From: JBCCGI01 sp039029355
Lineage (GTDB): Bacteria; Planctomycetota; UBA1135; GCA-002686595
Direction: 5' to 3'
DNA length: 38,593 nucleotides
NCBI GenBank assembly: GCA_039029355.1
Contig: JBCCGI010000078.1
Span: 1-38,593 of the forward strand
Part shown: piece by piece, positions 31,167-38,593 of the stretch
How the letters are laid out: each line of letters begins with the position of its first letter
Position numbering within the stretch: the first letter of the stretch is position 1
Made by a program: the position numbers and the translations under genes
The notes under the pieces: model-generated
Seen by the model: only the letters and a program-made list of their open reading frames with translations
Databases searched by the model: none
Told to the model about the DNA's origin: nothing

Positions 31167-32543
31167 CTAGCCCAGATCCGCCTCCACGGCGGCCAGCGCC
31201 GCGGTCGTCGCGGCCTCCAGGTTGGCGAGGTCGGGGGGCAGCTCGGCGCCGGAGCGCAGGCCTTCGAGCCGCTCGAGCGCGCGGCCGAACCACGTCGCCG
31301 CCTCGCTCATCAGCGCCGCGCCGTCCTCGGCCTCCGCCGCGGCCGCCGCCAGCCCGCGGCCCATGTGGAAGGCCAGGTGCGCCTCGCTCGCCGCCAGGTC
31401 GGCGGGGTTCGCACCCAGCCGAGCCAGCTTCGACAGGTCCTCGTCGAGCGTCCGCGCGACGGTGGCGCGCAGCTTCTCGAGCTCGCCCTGATCGACCTGC
31501 GCGCGCACGACCTCGATCGCCTGCGGCGGGATGGCGACGAGGAAGGCCGGCTCCTCGGGCGCCTCGTCCGAGATCTCGCAGAGGATGTTGAGCGCGAGCT
31601 CCTCGTAGAGCAGGGCGAGCCCCGGCTCGCCGTAGCGCCCGGCGGCGTCACCCAAGCGGTCGAGCAGATCGCTCATGCCCATGCGCGCGGCCTGGTAGCC
31701 CGTGCCCGGGCTGCCGTACGCCATCTGACACAGCTTGGCGATAACGTGCCGCTCGCGCTGGATGGTGGCGCACTCGTTCTCGAAGTCGCCAGCCTCGCGG
31801 TAGGCGAAGGCGAGCTCCTGGAGGAGCGACGACTGGTGCCGCTTCATGGCGACGCTTCTGGCCTTGCTGCGGCCCTTGCCCTTGCCTTGACCCCTGCCGT
31901 CCCCCTCGCCGCCGCCGCTCGAGCGGCCGGTTCCCGTGCCGGTGCCGCGTCCCTTGTCGGCGGCCTCGAGGAGCTCGATCGCGAGCTTGAACCCCGCGAC
32001 CGCGGCGTCGAAGTCGCCGCGCACCAGCGCGATGCGGGCGCTTCCCGCATGGGCGTCCGCGACGAGAGCTCCGCGCTCGCGGTTGTCGGGCTCGGCGGCC
32101 TGGGCCTGCTCGGCGAGGGCGAGCGACTCCGCCGCGATGCCGTCGACGGCGTCGCCGGCATCGATCCGGGCGTCGGCGAGGAGCGCGGCCGCCCTCAGCC
32201 GCGCCTCGACGAGGAAGCGCAGGCCGGCGTCCGAAGTGCGCAGGGACGCCTCCGCGTCGGACAGGTCGGACAACATGCGGTCGGCGCGCATCTGCAGCTC
32301 GTCCGCGGGCACCTCGCGGCCCGCGAGCGCGGCCAGCTCGGACAGCATGCGACCGCTCAGCCCGAGCAGCACCGCCTGGTCGGACGCGACCGTGTCGCGC
32401 AGCGCGGCGACCGTCTGAGCGGCTTCCTTGCGGGCACGGTCGGCCTGCATGCGCGCCTCCATGGCGCGCTCTTCGGCCGCGCGCCCGCAGGCGCTGGTAA
32501 GGGTGAGGAGCAGGGCGAGGAACGGGAGTCGGACACGGGCCAT
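31167..32543 (-). CDS. Unrecognised helical lipoprotein with a Gly/Lys/Arg-rich insert
   Basis: 458 residues, family not recognised. The N-terminus (MARVRLPFLALLLTLTSACG) looks like a lipoprotein signal with Cys19 as the lipidated residue, though the -3 position (Thr) is atypical. The body is nearly all helical and Ala-rich with TPR-like units (AHAGSARIALVRGDFDAAVA, LLQELAFAYREAGDFENE). Residues about 196-231 form a low-complexity run of Gly with Arg/Lys (GRGTGTGTGRSSGGG and following) that interrupts the repeats. TPR tails like this are common in Planctomycetota. A terminator follows, before the ECF-sigma fusion. Confidence 0.68.
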   Translation of the reverse strand: MARVRLPFLALLLTLTSACGRAAEERAMEARMQADRARKEAAQTVAALRDTVASDQAVLLGLSGRMLSELAALAGREVPADELQMRADRMLSDLSDAEASLRTSDAGLRFLVEARLRAAALLADARIDAGDAVDGIAAESLALAEQAQAAEPDNRERGALVADAHAGSARIALVRGDFDAAVAGFKLAIELLEAADKGRGTGTGTGRSSGGGEGDGRGQGKGKGRSKARSVAMKRHQSSLLQELAFAYREAGDFENECATIQRERHVIAKLCQMAYGSPGTGYQAARMGMSDLLDRLGDAAGRYGEPGLALLYEELALNILCEISDEAPEEPAFLVAIPPQAIEVVRAQVDQGELEKLRATVARTLDEDLSKLARLGANPADLAASEAHLAFHMGRGLAAAAAEAEDGAALMSEAATWFGRALERLEGLRSGAELPPDLANLEAATTAALAAVEADLG

Positions 32544-32554
32544 AGGAGCCAAGT

Positions 32555-32812
32555 CTAGGCGGTCGTAGCGGCCTCGGAGCGTTGAAGTCGGCCTCCCAGG
32601 AGGACCAACGAGAAACCGATTCCGGCGCGCAACACCCCGCCGAGGAAGGCGCCGTGGAGCGACTCCTTGACCTGGTTGTAGCTGCGCCGGTGGGCGAACT
32701 CGGTGGGGCCGGTGCCCGGGCCGTTGGCGGCCTCGAGGATGTGGAGCACGCCCCACACGACGCCGATGAGCCCCACCACGATCAGCGCGATGGCGACGCG
32801 CCGGCGCGTCAC
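32555..32812 (-). CDS. Small two-span membrane protein, unrecognised
   Basis: 85 residues starting with GTG, MTRRRVAIALIVVGLIGVVW. Two hydrophobic spans (about 7-27 and 57-75, FLGGVLRAGIGFSLVLLGG) are separated by a hydrophilic loop with HRRSYNQVKESLHG. The start overlaps the stop of the beta-helix gene upstream by 4 bp (GTGA), implying translational coupling. It may help place or export that protein, but nothing in the sequence shows this. Confidence 0.62.
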   Translation of the reverse strand: MTRRRVAIALIVVGLIGVVWGVLHILEAANGPGTGPTEFAHRRSYNQVKESLHGAFLGGVLRAGIGFSLVLLGGRLQRSEAATTA

Positions 32813-34332
32813 CGGCCGGCCTCCGCGGCCTCGAGCGCGCCGAGATCCGGCGCCCCGACCACCCGCGCAGAGCCGACGAGGTCGGCCTCGCCCAGCCGCT
32901 CGTCGACGGCGCCGCGGTCGATGCAGCGCGAGCCCGGGGCCAGGCGGAAGTCGCGCAGTTCGGGGTCGACGAAGCCCGGATCGCCGGCCAGGTTGCCGTT
33001 CTCCTCGCCGCCGGAGCCGTCGCCGATCAGCGAGTGGAAGACCTCCTGTGGCTCGATCTTGACCAGGTCGGGCGCGTTGCCGGCCACGATGCAGCCGCGC
33101 ACCTCGAAGGTGCTCGTGCCGGAGTGGCGCGTCTTGCGGTACACGCCGCCGCCGCCGTTGTGCACGACGGTATTGTGCAGGATCTCGGCCGCGAGCTGCT
33201 GCCCGTCGGCCATGCAGTAGACGCCCGCTCCGCCGTTGCCGGCGACGAGGTTGTTGGCGATCAGCACGCGGACCGGATCCGTCATGAAGTTCGACATGAA
33301 GATCGCGTTGCCGGAGTTGTCGACGAAGCGGTTGCGGCGCACCTCGTAGAGCACGTGCGTGTTGGTCGTGTGCAGACCCACGCCGTTCCAGCGGAACTCG
33401 CAGCCCTCGATGCGCGAGCGCAGACCGCGGTCGCCGCGGTGGCCGCAAACACGCAACCCGAAGTGGGTGTTGGCCAGGAAGCGGCAGTCGAGCACGTCCA
33501 TCGCTGAATCCGCCGCCGGGCGCTGGAGCTCGAGGCCGACCCGGTTGCCGTGGAACAGCGTGCGCTGGAAGCGGTACGGCGCGCCGCGGTTCGTGCGGGC
33601 CGCGCCACGCCGGAGAATCCCGGCCAAGCTGCAGCCCTGAAAGACGCTGTCGCGCACCCGGACGGTGTGGTGGACACCGGCGCCCTCGTAGGCGTCTGGC
33701 TCGACGTCTTCGGCGGCGCGGAAGAGCAGGCCGACCTCGCAGCGCTCGAACGACGAAAGGCCGAGGTCGAGCCGCAGCTCGCCTTCGCCCACGCCCTCGA
33801 GGCCGACCGCGCAGTCGACGGCGCGGAAGCCGCTGGCGACCACGCTCAGCGGCGGCGCGGCGGTCTCGGTGGCGTCGAGCCGCACACCGACGGGCAGCCC
33901 CTCGCACACGACGCCGTTGAGGCGCAGCGGGACCGACGGCGTGGAGTATTCGAGACCGAGCCCGCCGCCCGCGAGGCCCAGCGCCGACAGCGTCGCGGGA
34001 CGGCCCTCACCATCCGGCGACGGAACGACGCGGACGAGCACGTCGTCCGGGCCGCCCTGGATGGTCGTGCCGGCGGCTCCGATGCCGCGCAGCTCGAGAC
34101 CTCCCCAGACCTGCAGCGGGAAGGTCTCGCCGTCGTGGTAGACGCCGAACTCGACCACGAGCTGCCGCGCACGCAGCGAGTGCGCCGCCGACAGCCCGCG
34201 CGTGATCGTGCGGAAGGGCGCCTCCTTGGTGCCCGTGGCCGTTTCGTCGTCTCCGCGCTGCGAGCTGACGTAGACCTCGGACGACTGCGGAGCGCCCGCG
34301 AGAAGGGTGAGGAGAAGGCCGGTGAAGAGCAT
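32809..34332 (-). CDS. Secreted right-handed parallel beta-helix protein
   Basis: 507 residues from ATG 34332. A short hydrophobic leader (MLFTGLLLTLLAGA) is followed by DUF1565/NosD-like repeats. An opening YVSSQRGDDETATGTKEAPF with FRTITRGLSAA is the typical start of planctomycete beta-helix proteins. Repeating rungs follow, such as NRFVDNSGNAIFMSN, NNLVAGNGGAGVYCM, HNTVVHNGGGGVYRK and a closing PGSRCIDRGAV. This fold is common in pectate-lyase-like enzymes and adhesins; catalytic residues are not evident. GTG 34338 is another start. TTG 34356 would add a basic n-region but falls in the T-run of a hairpin. It is coupled to the small membrane protein downstream. Confidence 0.8.
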   Translation of the reverse strand: MLFTGLLLTLLAGAPQSSEVYVSSQRGDDETATGTKEAPFRTITRGLSAAHSLRARQLVVEFGVYHDGETFPLQVWGGLELRGIGAAGTTIQGGPDDVLVRVVPSPDGEGRPATLSALGLAGGGLGLEYSTPSVPLRLNGVVCEGLPVGVRLDATETAAPPLSVVASGFRAVDCAVGLEGVGEGELRLDLGLSSFERCEVGLLFRAAEDVEPDAYEGAGVHHTVRVRDSVFQGCSLAGILRRGAARTNRGAPYRFQRTLFHGNRVGLELQRPAADSAMDVLDCRFLANTHFGLRVCGHRGDRGLRSRIEGCEFRWNGVGLHTTNTHVLYEVRRNRFVDNSGNAIFMSNFMTDPVRVLIANNLVAGNGGAGVYCMADGQQLAAEILHNTVVHNGGGGVYRKTRHSGTSTFEVRGCIVAGNAPDLVKIEPQEVFHSLIGDGSGGEENGNLAGDPGFVDPELRDFRLAPGSRCIDRGAVDERLGEADLVGSARVVGAPDLGALEAAEAGR

Positions 34333-34354
34333 GCTCACGGGGCGGCTAGCGTAC

Positions 34355-34397
34355 AAAAAGGAGCCGGGCCCCCACCCCGTAGGATGGCGAGCCCGGT
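34355..34397 (-). terminator. Hairpin with T-run after the Asp-box gene
   Basis: On the minus strand CCGGGC (34396-34391) pairs with GCCCGG (34369-34364), then CTCC and TTTTT (34359-34355). It lies 45-85 nt past the stop of the Asp-box gene. It ends only about 23 nt before the beta-helix ATG, leaving little room for a separate promoter. Confidence 0.5.
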
Positions 34398-34441
34398 CGG
34401 TTCAAGCCGTGCTTTGGTCGTGGAATCGACCGCGGGTCGAC

Positions 34442-36205
34442 TCAGGGGTTGAGCGACACACCCGTCGGGGCGGTCGCGTGGGTCAGCACGCCGTCGCTGC
34501 CGAACGTGATGATCGAGAAGTCGAGGTTGGTCCCCACGAAGGCCGGATCGAACGGGCCGAGCGAGTCCATCTGCGCGAGGGAGCTGCCCTCCGCATCCAG
34601 CACGCCGAGCGAGTTCGGGAAGATCGCGCTGTTCGCGAAGGCGACCGACAGCGTCGTCCAGAAGTCCTGGTTGATCGGGACGTTGATCCCGCCGCTGGTC
34701 ACGCCGGGGCTCGTGCCGGAGCCCGAGGCCAGCAGCAGGTAGTTCTCGCCGCCGTGGTTGGGTCCGACGTTGATGAAGAAGTTCACCGTGCCGCCGGTCG
34801 CCGCGGACAGCGAGTCGACGTTGGTAAAGAGCGCCAGGTTGACGACGTCCGTGTACACGTCCTGCGAGCCGGAGCGGCCATCGCACCAGAAGGGGAGGAC
34901 GGTGCGATTCGTGCAGTCGGTGTCGATGTAGTCGCCGATGAAGGTGCCGCCGAACTCGGTCGGGCTCGGGTTCCAGCCGACGTCCGAGATCTGGATGTCG
35001 CGCCAGGTCGCGCCGCCGTCCGACGAACGCGAGAGCCACGTCCACACCAGCACGTCCGCCGCGTCGTTGCGCTGGTCGTAGTAGGTCACGTTCACGTTGC
35101 CCTGCGGGTCGACGCAGATGCCGGGCATGACCTGGTCGTTGAGCTGGGCGCCGTCGCTCGAGATCTTGACGCCGGGCGACCAGGTGGCGCCGTCGTCCGA
35201 GGAGGTCGACACCAGCACGTCGGCGCGGTGGTTGCCGAAGCCCGAGGTCCAGGTGTGGTAGGCGACGTAGATGTTGCCCGAGTACGGGCCGTCCGACTGG
35301 TCCGCGTGCATCGCGAAGACGTCGAACATGCGGAACGGGCTGCCCGGCAGCGTGTCGGGCACGTGGACGAAGTCGGCCACCTTGATGTCGGGTCCCCAGG
35401 TCGCGCCGCCGTTGAACGAGCGGTCGATCAGGATCTCGTCGACGCCGCGGTCGGCCCACATCACGTAGGCCTCGCCGTTCGGGCCCCAGGCGACGTCCGG
35501 GCCGATGCCGGTGGTGCTGCCGGTGTTGATGACCTGCGGCGTCGTCCAGGTAGCGCCGCCGTTGCTCGAAGTCGAGACCACGATGTCGTCGGACGAGAAG
35601 GTCGCACCGAAGTGGTCCCAGGCGACGATCAGGTGGTTCTCGAACGGGCTGCCGCTCGCGAGGTCGGCCTCGATCTGCGGTTTGTCGTAGCCGGGCAGGA
35701 TGCCGATCGGCACGCCGGCGCCCCAGGTGAGACCGCCGTTGGTCGAGTTGAACGACATCACCTTGTCGTTGCCGCCCGGACCGTCGTACATCATGCACGC
35801 GATGTGCGCGTCGCCGTTGTTGTCGAAGGCGACGCACGGGTCACCCGAAAACGAGAAGCCCGGGTCGACCCCGAAGGTGCCGCTCGTCCAGGTCTGCCCG
35901 CCGTTGGTGGTCGTGTACCAGCCGGTCTCGACGCCGCCGAAGCGGTAGTCGTTGGCCACGCCGACCCAGTTCAGCGGGTCGAGCGGGTTGACCGCGAGCG
36001 ACGTCTCGTTCTGAGCGCTGGTGGTCGCCGTGTTCGCGCGGATGTCGTCGCCGTCGGCCGGCGACGGGAACCCGTCGGGCGGGACGAAGTCCGGACGCAC
36101 CGCGGGCACGTTCGGCGGGCCGGTGCTGAAGTCGGGGTTGCTCTGCGCGAGCAGCGCGGGAGCGAGGATCACGAGGGTAGAGATCGACGAAGTCGCTCGG
36201 ATCAT
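34442..36205 (-). CDS. Secreted Asp-box (BNR/sialidase-like) protein with C-terminal beta domain
   Basis: 587 residues with a signal peptide (MIRATSSISTLVILAPALLA, then QSN). Six Asp-box motifs of the SxNGGxTW kind sit at about 99, 154, 213, 263, 335 and 394, marking a six-bladed beta-propeller as in sialidases and related exo-proteins. The catalytic Arg triad of true sialidases is not identifiable by eye, so enzymatic activity is uncertain. The last 120 residues form a separate Gly/Thr-rich domain ending TFGSDGVLTHATAPTGVSLN. Similar tails recur on secreted proteins of some Planctomycetota and may serve for sorting or surface attachment; this is from memory and inference. It is followed by a T-run hairpin. 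Confidence 0.83.
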   Translation of the reverse strand: MIRATSSISTLVILAPALLAQSNPDFSTGPPNVPAVRPDFVPPDGFPSPADGDDIRANTATTSAQNETSLAVNPLDPLNWVGVANDYRFGGVETGWYTTTNGGQTWTSGTFGVDPGFSFSGDPCVAFDNNGDAHIACMMYDGPGGNDKVMSFNSTNGGLTWGAGVPIGILPGYDKPQIEADLASGSPFENHLIVAWDHFGATFSSDDIVVSTSSNGGATWTTPQVINTGSTTGIGPDVAWGPNGEAYVMWADRGVDEILIDRSFNGGATWGPDIKVADFVHVPDTLPGSPFRMFDVFAMHADQSDGPYSGNIYVAYHTWTSGFGNHRADVLVSTSSDDGATWSPGVKISSDGAQLNDQVMPGICVDPQGNVNVTYYDQRNDAADVLVWTWLSRSSDGGATWRDIQISDVGWNPSPTEFGGTFIGDYIDTDCTNRTVLPFWCDGRSGSQDVYTDVVNLALFTNVDSLSAATGGTVNFFINVGPNHGGENYLLLASGSGTSPGVTSGGINVPINQDFWTTLSVAFANSAIFPNSLGVLDAEGSSLAQMDSLGPFDPAFVGTNLDFSIITFGSDGVLTHATAPTGVSLNP

Positions 36206-36252
36206 GCGGGAAACATCCTGACGCCGATGAGGGAGACGCCGGGGGGAGAAGT

Positions 36253-36293
36253 GCGATCGGCACCTGCCTCTACAGGTACTGCCAACCGATCGC
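36253..36293. repeat. Nested inverted repeat upstream of the Asp-box gene
   Basis: GCGATCGG (36253-36260) and CCGATCGC (36286-36293) are perfect 8-bp complements. Between them ACCTG (36262-36266) and CAGGT (36273-36277) form an inner 5-bp dyad. It lies in the 139-bp spacer between rmuC and the Asp-box gene, and may be the rmuC terminator (no U-run) or an operator. Confidence 0.45.
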
Positions 36294-36344
36294 GACCGGC
36301 CCTCCTATCCTGCCACGTGGGGCGCCGGATGGGGGCAGAGATCC

Positions 36345-37631
36345 CTACCTCGCCGACTCACTCCGGCGGCTCTTGCCGCGCTTCGTCGCGGGCGGGGCCG
36401 GCGGTGGAGAAGGATAAAGTAAATTCTGCTCCGGCCGGAGCGACTGGAGCTTGCGCGCGTCGCCCTCCAGCTCCCTCAGCTCGGCCAGGGTCCGCGACGA
36501 GCGCGCGCCGCGCTCCTCGAACTTCTTGAGCGTCGGAACCAGCCGGCTGTCGACCGACCCGACGAACTCGTTGTAGCGGCGCCGCGCCGCATCGATCGCA
36601 TCGCCGACGCGCGAGGCGTGCTCGAGCGCGATCGCCGCGCGCTCGTGCAGCTGCCCGCCCAGCTCGAAGAGCTCCTCGGCGTGCTCGGTCAGCTCCTTCT
36701 CGCGCCAGCCGACGTGCACCGCGCGGAGCAGTCCGATCAAGGTCGAGGGGCTGGCGAGGATCACGTTGCGCTCCGCCGCGAGCTCGACCAGGTCGGGCCG
36801 CCGCTCGAGCGCGGCGTCGATCAGCTGGTCGCCCGGCACGAACATCACCACCATCTCGAGCGAGTCGAACTGCGACCAGTACTCCTTGCGGCCGAGCCGC
36901 TGCACCTGCTCGGCGACGTTCGCCGCGTAGCGCTCGAGGTAGGCCTCGCGCTCGTCCGGGTCCTCGGTGTTCACCGCGTCCAGGTAGGCGTCGACGCTGG
37001 TCTTGGCGTCGAGCGCGATCACGCGGCCGTTGGGCAGCCGCACGACCATGTCCGGCTTCTGCAGCTTGCCGTCGTCGCCGCGCACGTGCTCCTGGGTCTT
37101 GAAGTCGCACCAGCGGCGCATGCCGGCCAGCTCGACGACGCGCTCCAGCTGAATCTCGCCGTAGCGCCCGCGCACGTTGGGCTTGCGCAGCGCCTGGGTG
37201 AGCCGGTTCGTCTCGGAGCGCAGCTGGTTGTTGGCGTCCAGCATGTCCTTGACCCGCGCCCCGAGCCCGGCGTTGCCCTCCGCGACCCGTTGAACCTGGT
37301 CCTGGGTGCGCTTGAGGGCGTCCGCGATCGGGCTCACCAGCGCGTCGACGGCGGCGCGCCGCTGTTCGAGCTCCGAGGCCGCCTGGGCCTGACGCGTGTC
37401 GAGGTTCTGGCGCGCGAGGCGCAGGAACTCCTTATTGGAGGTGCGCAGCGCACGGGCCGACAGAGCCTCGAAGCTCTCGCCCAGGCGCTCGATGTCGCCC
37501 GCGCGATCGGCGAGCCTGGCCGCGAAGGCGTCGCGCTCGACCTCAAGCCGGTCCCCGCGGCGCTGAGCGTGGAGGAGAGCCAGCAGCAGGAGAAAGGCGG
37601 CTGCGGAGACGAGGACCAGGGCGACGAGCAT
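36345..37631 (-). CDS. rmuC: DNA recombination protein RmuC
   Basis: 428 residues. An N-terminal membrane anchor (MLVALVLVSAAAFLLLLALL) and a long coiled coil (about 30-150) precede the RmuC nuclease-like core: RKPNVRGRYGEIQLERVVEL, PDMVVRLPNGRVIALDAKTS, FDSLEMVVMFVPGDQLIDAA, VILASPSTLIGLLRAV. RmuC limits inversions and other rearrangements between repeats. Length and domain order are typical. The ATG at 37631 is fixed by an AAGGGAGG just upstream; the frame stays open for 14 more codons. It stands first in a run of minus-strand genes. Confidence 0.94.
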   Translation of the reverse strand: MLVALVLVSAAAFLLLLALLHAQRRGDRLEVERDAFAARLADRAGDIERLGESFEALSARALRTSNKEFLRLARQNLDTRQAQAASELEQRRAAVDALVSPIADALKRTQDQVQRVAEGNAGLGARVKDMLDANNQLRSETNRLTQALRKPNVRGRYGEIQLERVVELAGMRRWCDFKTQEHVRGDDGKLQKPDMVVRLPNGRVIALDAKTSVDAYLDAVNTEDPDEREAYLERYAANVAEQVQRLGRKEYWSQFDSLEMVVMFVPGDQLIDAALERRPDLVELAAERNVILASPSTLIGLLRAVHVGWREKELTEHAEELFELGGQLHERAAIALEHASRVGDAIDAARRRYNEFVGSVDSRLVPTLKKFEERGARSSRTLAELRELEGDARKLQSLRPEQNLLYPSPPPAPPATKRGKSRRSESAR

Positions 37632-37827
37632 CGTGCCTCCCTTATAGGGAAGGCCCATAGCCGGCTCCAGCATGCGGACGTGCTCAGGCCCGTGGGCAGG
37701 TCCGGAATGACCGCCCCCGGGCCACGGTCGGCGCCGGGCAGGAAGGGCCCCCCCTGCGCCGCCTCAGGAGCCCCTCCACGGTGAGTCGCGGAGCTCGACA
37801 GCGAGGGTTTTCCCGGCACACCTAAAA

Positions 37828-37931
37828 CCCAACGATCTAATTTCAATATATCTAACCGTCGACATTAAGGGGATTCGTTAGCGCACCGAATAACCCAATT
37901 ACCCGAATGGGATTAGATATTTAAGGCCTGA
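37828..37931. other. AT-rich leader region with short repeats
   Basis: This stretch is markedly more AT-rich than the rest of the window. It holds ATCTAAT (37835-37841), ATCTAAC 15 bp later (37850-37856), and the inverted partner ATTAGAT (37912-37918). It probably contains the promoter of the secreted-protein gene at 38063, though I cannot fix the -35/-10. The rest of the 37632-38062 spacer, next to rmuC, shows nothing I recognise beyond the short ORF and hairpin listed separately. Confidence 0.45.
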
Positions 37932-38066
37932 ATGCACAGCGCTCAAAGGAGAGAAACGGACTCCGTGAACGGGAGATCCCCCTATCGTCTTCCGCTTCGG
38001 CCAATCCTTTTCGGGAAGACCAACTCCTTCCCGGCTCTGCTTAGGAACCCCTCTTTATTCTCATGA
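37932..38066 (+). CDS. Possible 44-codon upstream ORF coupled to the secreted-protein gene
   Basis: The ATG at 37932, with AAGG about 6 nt upstream, opens a 44-residue basic reading frame (MHSAQRRETDSVNGRSPYRL and on). It ends in TGA overlapping the next ATG as ATGA. The downstream gene lacks its own ribosome site, so coupling would make sense. The peptide resembles nothing known and chance is possible. Confidence 0.3.
   Translation: MHSAQRRETDSVNGRSPYRLPLRPILFGKTNSFPALLRNPSLFS
38012..38033 (+). repeat. Hairpin in the leader of the secreted-protein gene
   Basis: CGGGAAG (38012-38018) and CTTCCCG (38027-38033) form a perfect 7-bp stem with an 8-nt loop, 30 nt before the ATG at 38063 and inside the short upstream ORF. 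No U-run follows, so it is more likely a leader structure than a terminator. Confidence 0.4.
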
Positions 38067-38593
38067 CGAATCTCTCTCGCTCGCTCATGGTCGGCGCGTT
38101 GCTCGCCGCCGGAGCAAGTCCTCTCTGCGCTCAGGTCAACTCGAACGACACGCCGCTGAACAACAACGGCGACGTCGTGTTCATCTACAGCTCCCCCAGC
38201 TCGGGCTTCACGTCGCTGGCCTTCCCGCCGGACGTCACCGGCGACCTCTACTGGAGGGCGCACAGTGGCAGCAACATGATGTGCGACGTCGACGCGGTCA
38301 TCGGCTCGGCGATGGAAGTCGACGGCTACTACGAGTCGCTCTTCGACACCGACTGGAGCACGACCCCGAGCTTCTACTCGCGCTCGCACGGTCCGGCGCT
38401 CCCGGACTCCGCCGGCCTCGGCGGCCTTGAGCCGTCCTTCTTCCAGCTCGGCCTCACCACGGAAACCGTCGTGCTCGTCGGCCCCTCGGGCTTCGGCAAC
38501 CCCTGCACGGTCGCTCCGTCGCTCTGCTCGCCGTCCGGCGGCACCTGCCCGCCCCCCGGCTTCGTCAACGGTTACCTGATCGACCTCGCCTTC
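38063..38593 (+). CDS. Secreted protein of unknown function, 3' end outside window
   Basis: At least 177 residues, still open at the right edge. A clear signal peptide (MTNLSRSLMVGALLAAGASP, cut after CAQ or just before) is followed by a mature part rich in Ser, Gly, Pro and aromatic residues: GDVVFIYSSPSSGFTSLAFP, DLYWRAHSGSNMMCD. Cys residues near 159, 165 and 171 (PCTVAPSLCSPSGGTCPPPG) could form disulfides. The family is not recognised. It resembles the surface or exported proteins that planctomycetes encode in large numbers. It has no ribosome site of its own and overlaps the end of a short upstream ORF (ATGA). Confidence 0.72.
   Translation, partial: MTNLSRSLMVGALLAAGASPLCAQVNSNDTPLNNNGDVVFIYSSPSSGFTSLAFPPDVTGDLYWRAHSGSNMMCDVDAVIGSAMEVDGYYESLFDTDWSTTPSFYSRSHGPALPDSAGLGGLEPSFFQLGLTTETVVLVGPSGFGNPCTVAPSLCSPSGGTCPPPGFVNGYLIDLAF

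Noticed and set aside
30888..32558. 556-codon plus-strand frame over the sigma start and the lipoprotein gene
   Set aside because: It crosses two genes and a terminator on the other strand and shows no domain pattern.
34333..34356. TTG start at 34356 for the beta-helix protein
   Set aside because: It would give a better basic n-region for the signal peptide, but the codon lies in the T-run of the upstream hairpin and has no ribosome site.
34307..36529. 740-codon plus-strand frame opposite the Asp-box gene
   Set aside because: The minus strand has signal peptide and six Asp boxes; the plus frame is a shadow.
1..38593. CRISPR arrays, tRNA or rRNA genes, insertion sequences, phage or defence islands
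   Set aside because: I looked for regularly spaced repeats, cloverleaf-like genes, transposases with terminal repeats and integrases and saw none; the solitary methylase is not enough to call a defence system.

Overview
The window is GC-rich bacterial DNA with strong G/C third-codon positions. Most of it is a flagellar locus, followed by unrelated housekeeping and cell-envelope genes. The best guess for the host is a deep-branching, high-GC member of the Planctomycetota. Reasons are a one-piece ECF sigma factor / membrane / carboxypeptidase-regulatory-repeat protein, very short flagellins, secreted beta-helix and Asp-box proteins, and a glycine/threonine-rich C-terminal domain on a secreted protein. 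The phylum call is an inference; no rRNA or other marker is present.

Layout. (1) 1-3336, minus strand: the start of fliD (cut by the window edge) and two nearly identical flagellins. (2) 3514-4398, plus strand: a small NtrC-like AAA+ regulator with a Fis-type HTH that lacks the sigma54-contact loop. (3) 4552-18541, plus strand: one tight operon. It opens with a degenerate histidine kinase, an RsbW-like ATPase and three unrecognised envelope/TPR proteins, continues with the FlrB/FlrC-type sigma54 two-component pair, then flgB-flgC-fliE-fliF-fliG-fliH-fliI-fliJ and a MotE-like gene, and ends at a perfect hairpin. (4) 18679-23032, plus strand: motA, motB, a second motB-like gene, an enlarged fliL, fliM and fliN. 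(5) 23027-27432: a FAD-dependent oxidoreductase, ispG, a VOC protein divergent from a tandem-HxlR regulator, and an orphan DNA methyltransferase. (6) 27488-37631, all minus: the ECF sigma fusion, a lipoprotein, a small membrane protein, a beta-helix protein, an Asp-box exoprotein and rmuC. (7) After an AT-rich stretch, a secreted protein runs off the right edge.

Regulation. Two operon leaders (4458-4488 and 18591-18621) share a 31-nt element matching at 25 positions, and both resemble FliA (sigma28) promoters with a 16-nt spacer. A similar site precedes fliD, and a weaker one abuts the NtrC-like gene. A good sigma54 promoter (4495-4510) lies just downstream of the first copy. FlrC, encoded inside that operon, has an intact GAFTGA loop and is the obvious activator. 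The locus therefore appears wired by sigma54 and sigma28.

The least explained parts are the five-gene module at 4552-9004, the GAFTGA-less NtrC-like protein beside the flagellins, the ECF-sigma/sensor fusion with a possible internal translation start, the FliL with an inserted domain, and the pair of MotB-type proteins sharing one MotA.
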